Of a DNA stretch of 5,688 nucleotides, positions 1 through 5,688 are shown one piece after another (position 1 is the first letter of the stretch; each line of letters begins with the position of its first letter). Source of the DNA: Candidatus Omnitrophota bacterium (GTDB lineage Bacteria; Omnitrophota; Gorgyraeia; Zapsychrales; Fredricksoniimonadaceae); assembly GCA_017987425.1 (NCBI GenBank), contig JAGNTT010000130.1, positions 1 to 5,688 of the forward strand, given 5' to 3'. The notes below the pieces were generated by a model. That model was given only the letters and a program-made list of their open reading frames with translations, had not been told where the DNA came from and did not search any database. The position numbers were made by a program, and so were the translations under genes.

Positions 1-9
1 GCTTAATTA

Positions 10-1650
10 TTATTTCTGACGTGTTTTGTCGGTGACCCAGAATTCCATGTATTTGCCGAACATGAGGCGGGTCTGCGCGTCGAGGGCGGGCAACGCGCTT
101 AAGAATGTGAGGATAAAGGGAAGCAGCAGCCATTCGAGCGCGTGCTGAACGTTTTCGAGAAATGAAATCTTGCGGTCCTGTCTCGGTAAAAGCGAGATGC
201 TGATAAAGATTGAAATGGCGAGCGACAGCCCCGCAAGGTTAAAAATGACGCTGATGACACGCGGCGCGTTGTACGACACGACGGAATACATATATTCCTG
301 GCGAGCGAATATCGCCGGAAGCCAGCCGATGAAGCTCAGCAGAAATCCCCAAGTTGCCCACGAGATGTGTCCTTCGAACATTTTAAATCCGTGACGGATC
401 TTATCATTAAGAGAGATTTTCTTATTCTGCATAAAGAGCCTCGACACGATCGGAAAGTTTTCAACTCCCCAGGCCCAGCGCCGTTTTTGTTTGTATACCG
501 TGCGGATCGTTTCGATCCAGTCTTTGGATCCCGCCACATCCATGGAAAGTGTCGTCAAAATCGGCACGACGCGGTAGTCTCCGTTAAAGTGAATGTAGCA
601 TTTCCAGAAGATCGCCGAATCATCCGAGATCATGTCGACAGGCCAGTAATCAACTTCAACCAATGCCTTCAAACTCATGCTGTGACTTGAAAAGGTCACC
701 AGTTTTTCCGGATTGGTCGCCTCGATGAGCTGAAAGAAGGACGATCCGATCTCCATGACGCGCGCGAAGCAGGGAACGTCCCAGATATTATTGTGATAGA
801 CGGGAATGGGCTGGAAGCTTGACCGTTCGCGCTGGGGCGTCACCATAAAATGATACGTGAGGCACGAAAAGAAATTGGGGCTGACCACGGTGTCGGCATC
901 GAAACAGGAGAGGATGACGTTCTCATGAGGGATTTTCATTTCCGTCAGATAATCCGTGGTGCGGCGGGCGGCATACGTGACGTTGGCGCCTTTAACGCGC
1001 GCTTCACCGGCAATTTTATCCGGATGAACAAATACCAGGACGTCGAGGAATGTGGAACGGTATTTATTCTGAATATCCAGCATACTTTTTTTGACGCTTT
1101 GTTCCGCGCGTTCTTCGACGGCCAGAACCACAAGTATGCGTTTACCGGGGAACGACTGTTTGGTCAGGCTTTCAATGCCGGGCTCGACGATCTCTGTCGA
1201 TTCTTTGGCGATCGGAATAATGATGGTATTGTAGATTTCGTTTGAGGGCGGCGGAAGTCTGCCGCTGGTGTTCAGCGTTTCCAGCTGCAGGTGATGATTC
1301 TTCCATGAGAAATACCGCGCAAGATTCAGTCTCGACGGAGGCTTTGTTGAGGTCTTGAGATAATCGGTCAGATAGTCGACGTGGCGGATGTGTTCGTTCC
1401 AGTCGGTGTCCTCTTCGGTTGTCAGGCGGAAATAAGACAGCAGAAGAAAGATCGTCATGTAGATCAGTTTAAAGAGCCAAAACAGGTCGAAGGCGATGAT
1501 GAGCATGGCGGCCCAAAGTGGTTTTGAGAAAGAAAGGGCTATCATCCCGAGCAAAATAAGCCAGCTGGTGGCTCCCGGCAGGATTTCGAAGGCGCGCTGC
1601 CAGCGATGCTCCGTGGGTGTCAGGTTTTCTTTGGAATAATGGATCGCCAT
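10..1650 (-). CDS. membrane-anchored family 2 glycosyltransferase, processive (synthase-like) type
   Basis: A 546-residue inner-membrane glycosyltransferase that probably uses a nucleotide-sugar on the cytoplasmic face to build or extend an envelope glycan. Seen: a hydrophobic hairpin at about residues 27-73; a charged linker at 74-138; then a GT-A fold from about 139 (NTIIIPIAKE) to 400. It contains the metal/nucleotide-sugar motif DAD (251-253), the acidic pair in SDDS (342-345), expected to hold the catalytic base, and QKRRW (388-392), matching the QxxRW acceptor-site motif of cellulose-synthase-like enzymes. Three hydrophobic segments follow (about 430-449, 461-488, 505-524), then a conserved-looking tail DAQTRLMFGK...FWVTDK. 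All key motifs are present, so it is probably active. Third gene of the operon: its ATG lies one base past the stop of the PEGA gene and has a good Shine-Dalgarno. It ends in tandem stops (TAATAA). The same architecture is common in Patescibacteria-like genomes (recollection); sugar and product are unknown. Confidence 0.9.
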   Translation of the reverse strand: MAIHYSKENLTPTEHRWQRAFEILPGATSWLILLGMIALSFSKPLWAAMLIIAFDLFWLFKLIYMTIFLLLSYFRLTTEEDTDWNEHIRHVDYLTDYLKTSTKPPSRLNLARYFSWKNHHLQLETLNTSGRLPPPSNEIYNTIIIPIAKESTEIVEPGIESLTKQSFPGKRILVVLAVEERAEQSVKKSMLDIQNKYRSTFLDVLVFVHPDKIAGEARVKGANVTYAARRTTDYLTEMKIPHENVILSCFDADTVVSPNFFSCLTYHFMVTPQRERSSFQPIPVYHNNIWDVPCFARVMEIGSSFFQLIEATNPEKLVTFSSHSMSLKALVEVDYWPVDMISDDSAIFWKCYIHFNGDYRVVPILTTLSMDVAGSKDWIETIRTVYKQKRRWAWGVENFPIVSRLFMQNKKISLNDKIRHGFKMFEGHISWATWGFLLSFIGWLPAIFARQEYMYSVVSYNAPRVISVIFNLAGLSLAISIFISISLLPRQDRKISFLENVQHALEWLLLPFILTFLSALPALDAQTRLMFGKYMEFWVTDKTRQK

Positions 1651-1651
1651 A

Positions 1652-3136
1652 TTATTCCCTTTCTTCCTTAATATTTTTGTCGCGCCTTACCGTCGGCAAG
1701 AGAGCGTGCTGCGGAATGATCTCCATGGAGGACAGCCGTGCGGTTCCTTTGTCGATGAAGAACACCTTGCCCGTGCGGTCGGAATAATAAATATCGGACT
1801 GCCGGCGGATGTCCCGCAGTTTCTTGATGTCCGTCATGCCGCAGCAGCTGACAGCGGCTATAAACATCTGATCACTGTCGGTAAAAAGAATATGGCTGCC
1901 TTCATTGACCCAGAAGGCGTTGGTGATGTCCCGTGCTTTTTCCTGTACCCAGGTGATCGAAGGAGGATTTGCTTCCAGCATATTTTTGGAAAAATCGATA
2001 AAACCGATTTTATCACGCGACCACAGCAGGATCTGACGCGGTTTCGTATTCCATTTAAATCCGACGATGCCGCCCTCCGCCAGCAGATAAGGTTTAAGGT
2101 TGGAGATAAGCTGCCCGCCTTTGCCTAAAAGTAAAATGATATTGTGGGAAACAGCGGTCATTTTAAGAAATGGTGCGTTACGAAGGACAAGCTCGTTGAA
2201 TAAGGGATTGCTCGATACGGGACGGGCTGTTTCACGGACATTATCGATGTTTGCCCGGGTTAAAGTATTGACATCAGACAGAACAAATAATTTTTCTTCA
2301 TACTGCGTGAATGCTGTGACTTTTTCAGCGATTCTGGGATAAACGGCCTTGGTGGCGATATCGATGCGGTTGATCGTGTTATTCTGGAAAGATAGGAGAT
2401 GACGCGGATCGTCTTTGCTCCATTCGATCGAATCCGGCTGAACAGGAAAGAGCCTGGTAATGTCTTCGGTCTTGGATTCTCCGAAGAGCGGATCGGTCCA
2501 CAGGAATTTCTTCTCGCCATTGTTTTCAATTTCGAAAATAAGATGTGAATTTCCATCCACGGAGAAAATCCGCAAGACGCGGCCCTTGTACTGATTCGTC
2601 CCCTCTGGAAAAAGCGGTTTGAGCCGCGGCGTTTTACCGGGGCGTTCGGGAAGAATGTTTTGTGTGATGCCTTCATCCCAGATATGCACAAAGATATCCT
2701 TGGCGTTGGGGCCGGTGGTCACAATCAGGAAGGGATTGTCCTCAACAGGAATGAGTTTATTCACCGGCTCCTCGGAAAGTTCGTTGGTCTTGACCGGATC
2801 GGGAAGCAGCAGAATATTTTCGAGCGGGGTTGCTTTTTCCGAGGAGACGGACGCGGTCGTTGTCCAGACCTGATAATTGGCGGCTTTAAGGGTCAGAGTG
2901 TAATTGCCGGGCAGAAGATTGTCGATCAGTGCCGGGGTTTCTTCATTGAGCGGTGTTCCGTTGAGAGAGACCGAGGCGCCCGGCGGGATGGATGAAATAT
3001 AGATGACGCCGGTTTTAATAATGTTCTCTTTGCCCGGTTTGATCACGATGCCAAGCGAATACAATATGAGCGTCGGGCAGACGATCAGATAGAGGACTGT
3101 AAAGAAGGCGAACAATATTTTACGGAGTTTGACCAT
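1652..3136 (-). CDS. PEGA-domain protein with a probable beta-propeller, membrane-anchored
   Basis: A 494-residue exported protein of unknown exact role, probably structural or glycan-binding. Seen: basic N-terminus (MVKLRK), one membrane segment at about 7-31, then a PEGA domain at about 43-110. The latter shows the typical order: a strand, PPGASVSLNG (51-60), a TP turn, LLPGNYTLTLKAANYQVW (74-91) and a closing strand. The family's PEGE/PPGE turn is LPGN here. The remaining ~380 residues are beta-rich with repeated W/F-x-hydrophobic blades ending in short acidic turns (about 237-262, 357-382, 405-428, 448-472), resembling TolB/WD40-like propellers; blade number is uncertain. PEGA domains are linked to surface layers and envelope proteins, which fits its place between two glycosyltransferase genes. 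The ATG is one base after the upstream stop and has no visible Shine-Dalgarno, so translation probably depends on reinitiation. No enzymatic motif was found. A CC pair at 431-432 could form a disulfide or bind metal (speculative). Confidence 0.85.
   Translation of the reverse strand: MVKLRKILFAFFTVLYLIVCPTLILYSLGIVIKPGKENIIKTGVIYISSIPPGASVSLNGTPLNEETPALIDNLLPGNYTLTLKAANYQVWTTTASVSSEKATPLENILLLPDPVKTNELSEEPVNKLIPVEDNPFLIVTTGPNAKDIFVHIWDEGITQNILPERPGKTPRLKPLFPEGTNQYKGRVLRIFSVDGNSHLIFEIENNGEKKFLWTDPLFGESKTEDITRLFPVQPDSIEWSKDDPRHLLSFQNNTINRIDIATKAVYPRIAEKVTAFTQYEEKLFVLSDVNTLTRANIDNVRETARPVSSNPLFNELVLRNAPFLKMTAVSHNIILLLGKGGQLISNLKPYLLAEGGIVGFKWNTKPRQILLWSRDKIGFIDFSKNMLEANPPSITWVQEKARDITNAFWVNEGSHILFTDSDQMFIAAVSCCGMTDIKKLRDIRRQSDIYYSDRTGKVFFIDKGTARLSSMEIIPQHALLPTVRRDKNIKEERE
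1657..1669 (-). promoter_or_regulatory. Shine-Dalgarno region of the GT2 gene, embedded in the upstream gene
   Basis: Read on the minus strand this is AAGGAAGAAAGGG, ending seven bases before the ATG at 1650. The AAAGGG part has six to seven bases of spacing, which is good for initiation. It is made of the last codons of the PEGA gene (Lys-Glu-Glu-Arg), so the ribosome terminating there overlaps the site. This supports the ATG at 1650 as the true start and suggests the GT2 gene can be initiated efficiently on its own as well as by coupling. Confidence 0.75.
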
Positions 3137-3137
3137 A

Positions 3138-5399
3138 TTATTGCATCACGTTTTGCAGATTATTCATGTTGCCGGACAACCACTCGCTCCACTGGTCCAA
3201 GAGCTGCTGCCCCTGGTCGATCTTTCCGGGGTTCTGTTCGGAAAGCCCGTCGAGCAGAAGTGTTGAGCCTTGAATGAACAGATCGCGGACTGCGGTGCCA
3301 AGATTATTGTACAGGGAATTGAGCTCTTCAATATCGAGCATTTTGGCGTAATCGACGGAAAGCTTTCGCAGGCTAAAAAATTCCAGCAGGAGGGGTTGAT
3401 CAAGTCCTCCTCTGGATTGCGCCTGCTGAAGGACCTGATCGGATTCGTTAAAGTAGCGTATCATTTGGGCCAGGCTTGATGTGCGAGCCAAACGCGCGAT
3501 CGATCCGTCGCTGTCCTTGCGGTAAACGCTCAAGAATGCATACTGGTTTGTTTTGACGAAAGAAGAATTGTTGATAGAGATTTTGGCGATGCCTTGGGCT
3601 CCGTCGTGAAGCGCGATACAAGGTTCAAATGCACCGCGGGGATATTCAAGTTTGGCGGAAGGGTTATCGACGTTGACGTGCTCGATTCTGAAATCCTTAT
3701 CGGGAGCGCCCAAAAGCGCCCTCACCGGATAATCCCAGCTTTCGGCGCTCATGACGAGAGCGATGTTCCGGCAGCCGCTTTTTTTAACTTCTTCGATGGC
3801 TTGTTTGTAGGAGAAATACAGACCCGACCTATTATTGAAATATTGCTGGTCTCTGCTTGTCGAAAATATTGTAAATTCTTTTCTGATCAAAGGGCGGGAA
3901 ACGTTATTGAAGACCCAGGGCAGGCACAAAAGGATCATGATTCCGCCGGTGAGAACGCTTAGCCCATAATTGCGTTGCGAGAGGAAGGCGCCCAGAAAAG
4001 GTGTTGTCAAAACTGCCAGCGGCAATAAAAGACGATTGCCCCACGGCTGCCACTTTAACAAAAAGCAGAAAAGAAAAAATCCCGTCAGCAGGGCAGCCAG
4101 ATAAATTTTTATTTCCGGTTGTTTGGTCCGGCGATGAAAGACTGCAATTAAAAGAACGGTGATGATGAACAGGATGGTCAACGCTGTGTTGCAGGTGTTG
4201 TCTTCGTGAATGTAATGTTCAATCTTGTATTCTTCGCCGAAGCTGTAACGGGGATCAACAACATTCCATCCAATTTTTTGATGAATGTTGCGGATGGCTG
4301 CGGCGATGGATTTATTGAGGTCTTCATTGGGTGTGCTTAAATTCAGACCGAGGTAACGAAGTGCGTTGGAAGCGACTGCCTGCAGAGTGTATGTTTCATT
4401 TTTAACGCTTTTGGATTCGGAGGCAAGCGAAAGAATGTTTCCGCTTAATGTGTAGTTGCGTAGGAATTGCGGCGCGTTGAACAGAAGCGGGACGACAATG
4501 ATCAAGGCTAAGACCTTGATAAATTTTCCATGATGTTTTTGAAATCCTGAGTACGCCAGCCAGCCTATAAAGGGAAGAAGGAAGACGGCGGTTGTGGATT
4601 TGGTGAGAAAGCCAAGCGCTAAAGACAATGCGCACCAGACGGCCGTCCAGCGGTATAACCTTTGCATCAGATTGAGTGCGAAATATACGAAGGATACACA
4701 AAAGAAAGCTGCGGCATAATCATTTTGAGTGCTTGAGGCTTCAAGGATTCCGACGGGCAGTGTTGCGCATAGCGCGGCGCTTAAGAGTTGTCCCGGTCTG
4801 CCGGCGCCGAGCGTCTTGGCGATCAGCGAAACGCCGATGATGCTTCCGATCATGCTCCACCACTGCACCAGATTGGCCAGCCGGTCGCTTTGCAGCAGAA
4901 TTTGAAAATGCATGATGGCGTATTCCGCCCAGGGTGATGCCCACAGCTGCCGGGGTACATTTGTTGGATAGAATTCTGCCGTCTGATTTTGTACCCAATG
5001 CGCCACACGCGCCATGTGGTAGGTCATGGAGTCCCAATTGTTCGGTGGTGCGACGAAAGCGATAAGGCCTACGGTGAGAACAATAACCGTTATGCCCATA
5101 ACCAGCAATCGTTCGCCGGCCAGGAGGTTGGGTGCTCTGGTTTTTTCTTTGGAAGGCAGGGCGGGTTTGATTTTGATTAGAAAAGCTGCAAGAGCGGCAA
5201 TGACGACTAGCCAAAACAGCGACACGCCGGGGCGGGTCAGAGCGGTCAATGTGCTTAGAGCTTCCGTGCTAAAGGCAACCGCCGCAGCCCAGGCAAGGGA
5301 AGCGCACAGAAAAGACCGGCGTAATGAGCGGTCATGCGTCGCGCGGTACGATGCCGCCCAAAATAAAAAGAAAGTGATAAGTGGTAACAGTATTGGCAT
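3138..5399 (-). CDS. GT-C (GT39/ArnT-like) polytopic membrane glycosyltransferase
   Basis: A 753-residue integral membrane protein, probably transferring a sugar from a polyprenyl-phosphate donor to an acceptor on the outer face of the membrane. Seen: about 13-14 hydrophobic segments between residues 2 and 497. The loop after the fourth segment carries NWDSMTYHMARVAHW (121-135) and FYPTNVPRQLW (143-153), the first-external-loop signature of this family; D123 is the likely catalytic or metal-binding acid. A second landmark is WQPWGNRLLLPL (450-461). Basic clusters after segments 1 and 3 (RATHDRSLRR, KIKPALPSKEK) put those loops inside and the D123 loop outside by the positive-inside rule. Typical members carry this motif after the first membrane segment, so the first ~95 residues, with three segments, look like an extension. 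Residues ~500-753 are soluble and lack a membrane segment; the last ~115 are helical. The start is fixed by an in-frame TAG two codons upstream. The nearest Shine-Dalgarno-like AGGG is about 14 bases away, so initiation may be weak. First gene of the operon. Confidence 0.88.
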   Translation of the reverse strand: MPILLPLITFFLFWAASYRATHDRSLRRSFLCASLAWAAAVAFSTEALSTLTALTRPGVSLFWLVVIAALAAFLIKIKPALPSKEKTRAPNLLAGERLLVMGITVIVLTVGLIAFVAPPNNWDSMTYHMARVAHWVQNQTAEFYPTNVPRQLWASPWAEYAIMHFQILLQSDRLANLVQWWSMIGSIIGVSLIAKTLGAGRPGQLLSAALCATLPVGILEASSTQNDYAAAFFCVSFVYFALNLMQRLYRWTAVWCALSLALGFLTKSTTAVFLLPFIGWLAYSGFQKHHGKFIKVLALIIVVPLLFNAPQFLRNYTLSGNILSLASESKSVKNETYTLQAVASNALRYLGLNLSTPNEDLNKSIAAAIRNIHQKIGWNVVDPRYSFGEEYKIEHYIHEDNTCNTALTILFIITVLLIAVFHRRTKQPEIKIYLAALLTGFFLFCFLLKWQPWGNRLLLPLAVLTTPFLGAFLSQRNYGLSVLTGGIMILLCLPWVFNNVSRPLIRKEFTIFSTSRDQQYFNNRSGLYFSYKQAIEEVKKSGCRNIALVMSAESWDYPVRALLGAPDKDFRIEHVNVDNPSAKLEYPRGAFEPCIALHDGAQGIAKISINNSSFVKTNQYAFLSVYRKDSDGSIARLARTSSLAQMIRYFNESDQVLQQAQSRGGLDQPLLLEFFSLRKLSVDYAKMLDIEELNSLYNNLGTAVRDLFIQGSTLLLDGLSEQNPGKIDQGQQLLDQWSEWLSGNMNNLQNVMQ

Positions 5400-5447
5400 A
5401 GGCTAGAAATATACCCTAAAACGAGACATCATAGCATAGGAAAAGAG

Positions 5448-5478
5448 ATTATAAAACCGCTCGGCCTGCATATTTGAA
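5448..5478 (-). promoter_or_regulatory. candidate sigma-70-like promoter for the three-gene operon
   Basis: On the minus strand a perfect TATAAT lies at 5453-5448, about 50 bases before the ATG of the GT-C gene. The best -35 candidate is TTCAAA (5478-5473), four of six matches with a long 19-bp spacer, so the promoter would be weak or activator-dependent. Predicted start near 5441, giving a leader of about 40 bases. The -10 box is convincing, the -35 is not. Confidence 0.4.
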
Positions 5479-5488
5479 TGGTACGGAC

Positions 5489-5516
5489 TTGACATTTAAA
5501 TGTTTGCGGATATAAT
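5489..5516 (+). promoter_or_regulatory. consensus sigma-70 promoter firing rightward
   Basis: TTGACA (5489-5494) and TATAAT (5511-5516) are both perfect consensus hexamers separated by 16 bp. Transcription would begin at about 5522-5524. It points away from the three-gene operon and toward a leader and a gene that runs off the right edge. Its -35 box is only about 10 bp from the candidate -35 of the leftward promoter, so the two are back to back and could share regulation. Confidence 0.8.
5492..5503. promoter_or_regulatory. 12-bp perfect palindrome overlapping the rightward -35 box: possible operator
   Basis: ACATTTAAATGT reads the same on both strands. It begins inside the -35 hexamer (sharing ACA) and extends into the spacer, where a dimeric repressor would block RNA polymerase. 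AT-rich palindromes also arise by chance and I see no second copy in the window, so the operator role is inference. Confidence 0.35.
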
Positions 5517-5536
5517 TAAAACCGACCAGTTGGTAT

Positions 5537-5568
5537 GTTTGTCCGTTTTGGTTTTTAAACGGACAAAC
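5537..5568 (+). repeat. perfect 12-bp inverted repeat (hairpin) in the leader
   Basis: GTTTGTCCGTTT (5537-5548) is the exact reverse complement of AAACGGACAAAC (5557-5568), with an 8-base loop at 5549-5556. It starts about 14 bases after the predicted transcription start. Neither strand has a U-run right after the stem, so it is not a standard intrinsic terminator. It is more likely an RNA stabiliser, a domain of the leader, or a protein-binding stem. As DNA it could also be a regulator site. Confidence 0.8.
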
Positions 5569-5588
5569 CCCCGGTGCTGTGATTCACG

Positions 5589-5599
5589 GAGTCTGACTC
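5589..5599. repeat. 11-bp interrupted palindrome in the leader
   Basis: GAGTC-T-GACTC is a five-base inverted repeat around one central base. In RNA only the outer three pairs can form with a five-base loop, so it is a weak hairpin. In DNA it could be a small operator. It is short enough to be chance. Confidence 0.3.
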
Positions 5600-5649
5600 A
5601 GAGCTAAAATAGAGGTCGGACGGAGTAAATCAACCGTGGGTCCAAAAGA

Positions 5650-5688
5650 ATGATTAACAATTCAGACCTTATGGTACCCGTTAAAAAA
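5650..5688 (+). CDS. start of a rightward gene, truncated by the window edge
   Basis: An open frame starting at the ATG at 5650 reads MINNSDLMVPVKK and is still open at the last base. The frame has a TAA at 5626-5628 and no earlier start, so 5650 would be the first possible ATG; a second in-frame ATG is at 5671. It lies downstream of the strong rightward promoter and its structured leader. Shine-Dalgarno support is poor: GTGGG ends nine bases upstream and AAAAGA is adjacent. Thirteen residues are too few to name a family. It would be divergently transcribed from the glycan operon. Confidence 0.4.
   Translation, partial: MINNSDLMVPVKK

Larger units (their letters stand above)
5522..5643 (+). 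promoter_or_regulatory. structured 5' leader RNA, possible riboswitch-like or cis-regulatory element
   Basis: The rightward transcript has roughly 127 untranslated bases. Its first bases CCGACC (5522-5527) pair perfectly with GGTCGG (5614-5619), enclosing a 12-bp hairpin (5537-5568), a small stem (about 5577-5589) and a short palindromic stem (5589-5599), although the last two share a base. This is the layout of a multi-branch junction. Downstream, GGACGG (5618-5623) could pair with CCG (5634-5636) and TCC (5641-5643) around a bulge, which would compete with the closing helix and lie just before the start codon at 5650. I find no poly-U tract and no match to riboswitch consensus sequences I can recall (c-di-GMP, cobalamin, TPP, SAM, preQ1, glycine, ZTP). 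The pairing is visible in the sequence; regulatory function is inference. Confidence 0.45.

Noticed and set aside
850..1245. Plus-strand open frame of 131 codons inside the GT2 gene
   Set aside because: It is antisense to the most conserved part of the glycosyltransferase, has low-complexity, unlikely protein composition and no ribosome site. The minus-strand frame carries all the motifs.
1706..2128. Plus-strand open frame of 140 codons antisense to the PEGA gene
   Set aside because: A shadow of a real gene. The opposite strand encodes a coherent anchor plus PEGA plus beta-rich protein.
3062..3091. Lipoprotein signal in the PEGA protein (Cys at residue 20 after LIV)
   Set aside because: The residue before Cys is Val, not Gly/Ala/Ser, and the hydrophobic segment continues past the Cys. 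A plain membrane anchor fits better.
4741..5214. Minus-strand open frame of 157 codons overlapping the GT-C gene in another frame
   Set aside because: Its translation is Arg/His/Pro-rich with no hydrophobic pattern, whereas the chosen frame gives regular membrane helices and the DSMTYH motif.
5535..5558. Seven-codon leader peptide (MFVRFGF) overlapping the hairpin
   Set aside because: It has no Shine-Dalgarno and lies inside a strong stem. The codons do not form the amino-acid run expected for attenuation, so it is probably chance.
5537..5568. Rho-independent terminator
   Set aside because: The 12-bp stem is strong but is followed by CCCCCGG on the plus strand and ATACC on the minus strand, with no U-run. 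It also sits only about 14 bases from the predicted transcript start.
5522..5619. tRNA gene, suggested by a closing helix and a CAGTTGGTA segment resembling a D-loop
   Set aside because: There is no T-loop (TTCRA) sequence, no proper anticodon arm and the span is too long. The D-loop resemblance appears coincidental.

Overview
The window is almost entirely one compact three-gene block on the minus strand, positions 5399 down to 10, followed by about 290 bases of regulatory DNA at the right edge. In transcription order the genes encode: a 753-residue polytopic membrane protein of the GT-C / GT39-like (ArnT/PMT) glycosyltransferase type; a 494-residue single-anchor protein with a PEGA domain and a probable beta-propeller; and a 546-residue membrane-anchored GT2 glycosyltransferase with DAD, DD and QxxRW motifs, the signature of processive polysaccharide synthases. 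Both gene junctions have the same form, stop codon, one base, start codon (TAA-T-ATG), so the three are very probably one operon with coupled translation.

Together they look like a cell-envelope glycan module. A cytoplasm-facing GT2 would assemble or extend a glycan, a GT-C enzyme would use lipid-linked sugars on the outer face of the membrane, and an exported PEGA/propeller protein would be a scaffold or glycan-binding partner. The individual families are recognisable from motifs. The sugar, the acceptor and the physical partnership are inference.

The right-hand region (5400-5688) holds a divergent promoter pair. A weak minus-strand promoter could serve the operon. On the plus strand there is a textbook sigma-70 promoter, TTGACA-16 bp-TATAAT, with a perfect 12-bp palindrome overlapping its -35 box. 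About 127 bases separate its predicted start from the next plausible start codon (5650). This leader can fold into a closed multi-branch structure: a 6-bp closing helix around a perfect 12-bp hairpin and smaller stems, with an alternative hairpin just before the start codon. It resembles a structured regulatory leader, but I do not recognise it as a known riboswitch class. Only 13 codons of the rightward gene are in the window.

Organism: base composition is roughly balanced, coding density is high and the promoters are sigma-70-like, so this is a bacterium. The PEGA/propeller protein and this type of GT2 (SSHSMS, QKRRWAWG, DAQTRLMFGK segments) recall proteins common in uncultivated phyla such as Omnitrophota and Patescibacteria (CPR). 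That placement is from memory of family resemblance and is tentative. There are no rRNA or tRNA genes, mobile elements or CRISPR arrays.
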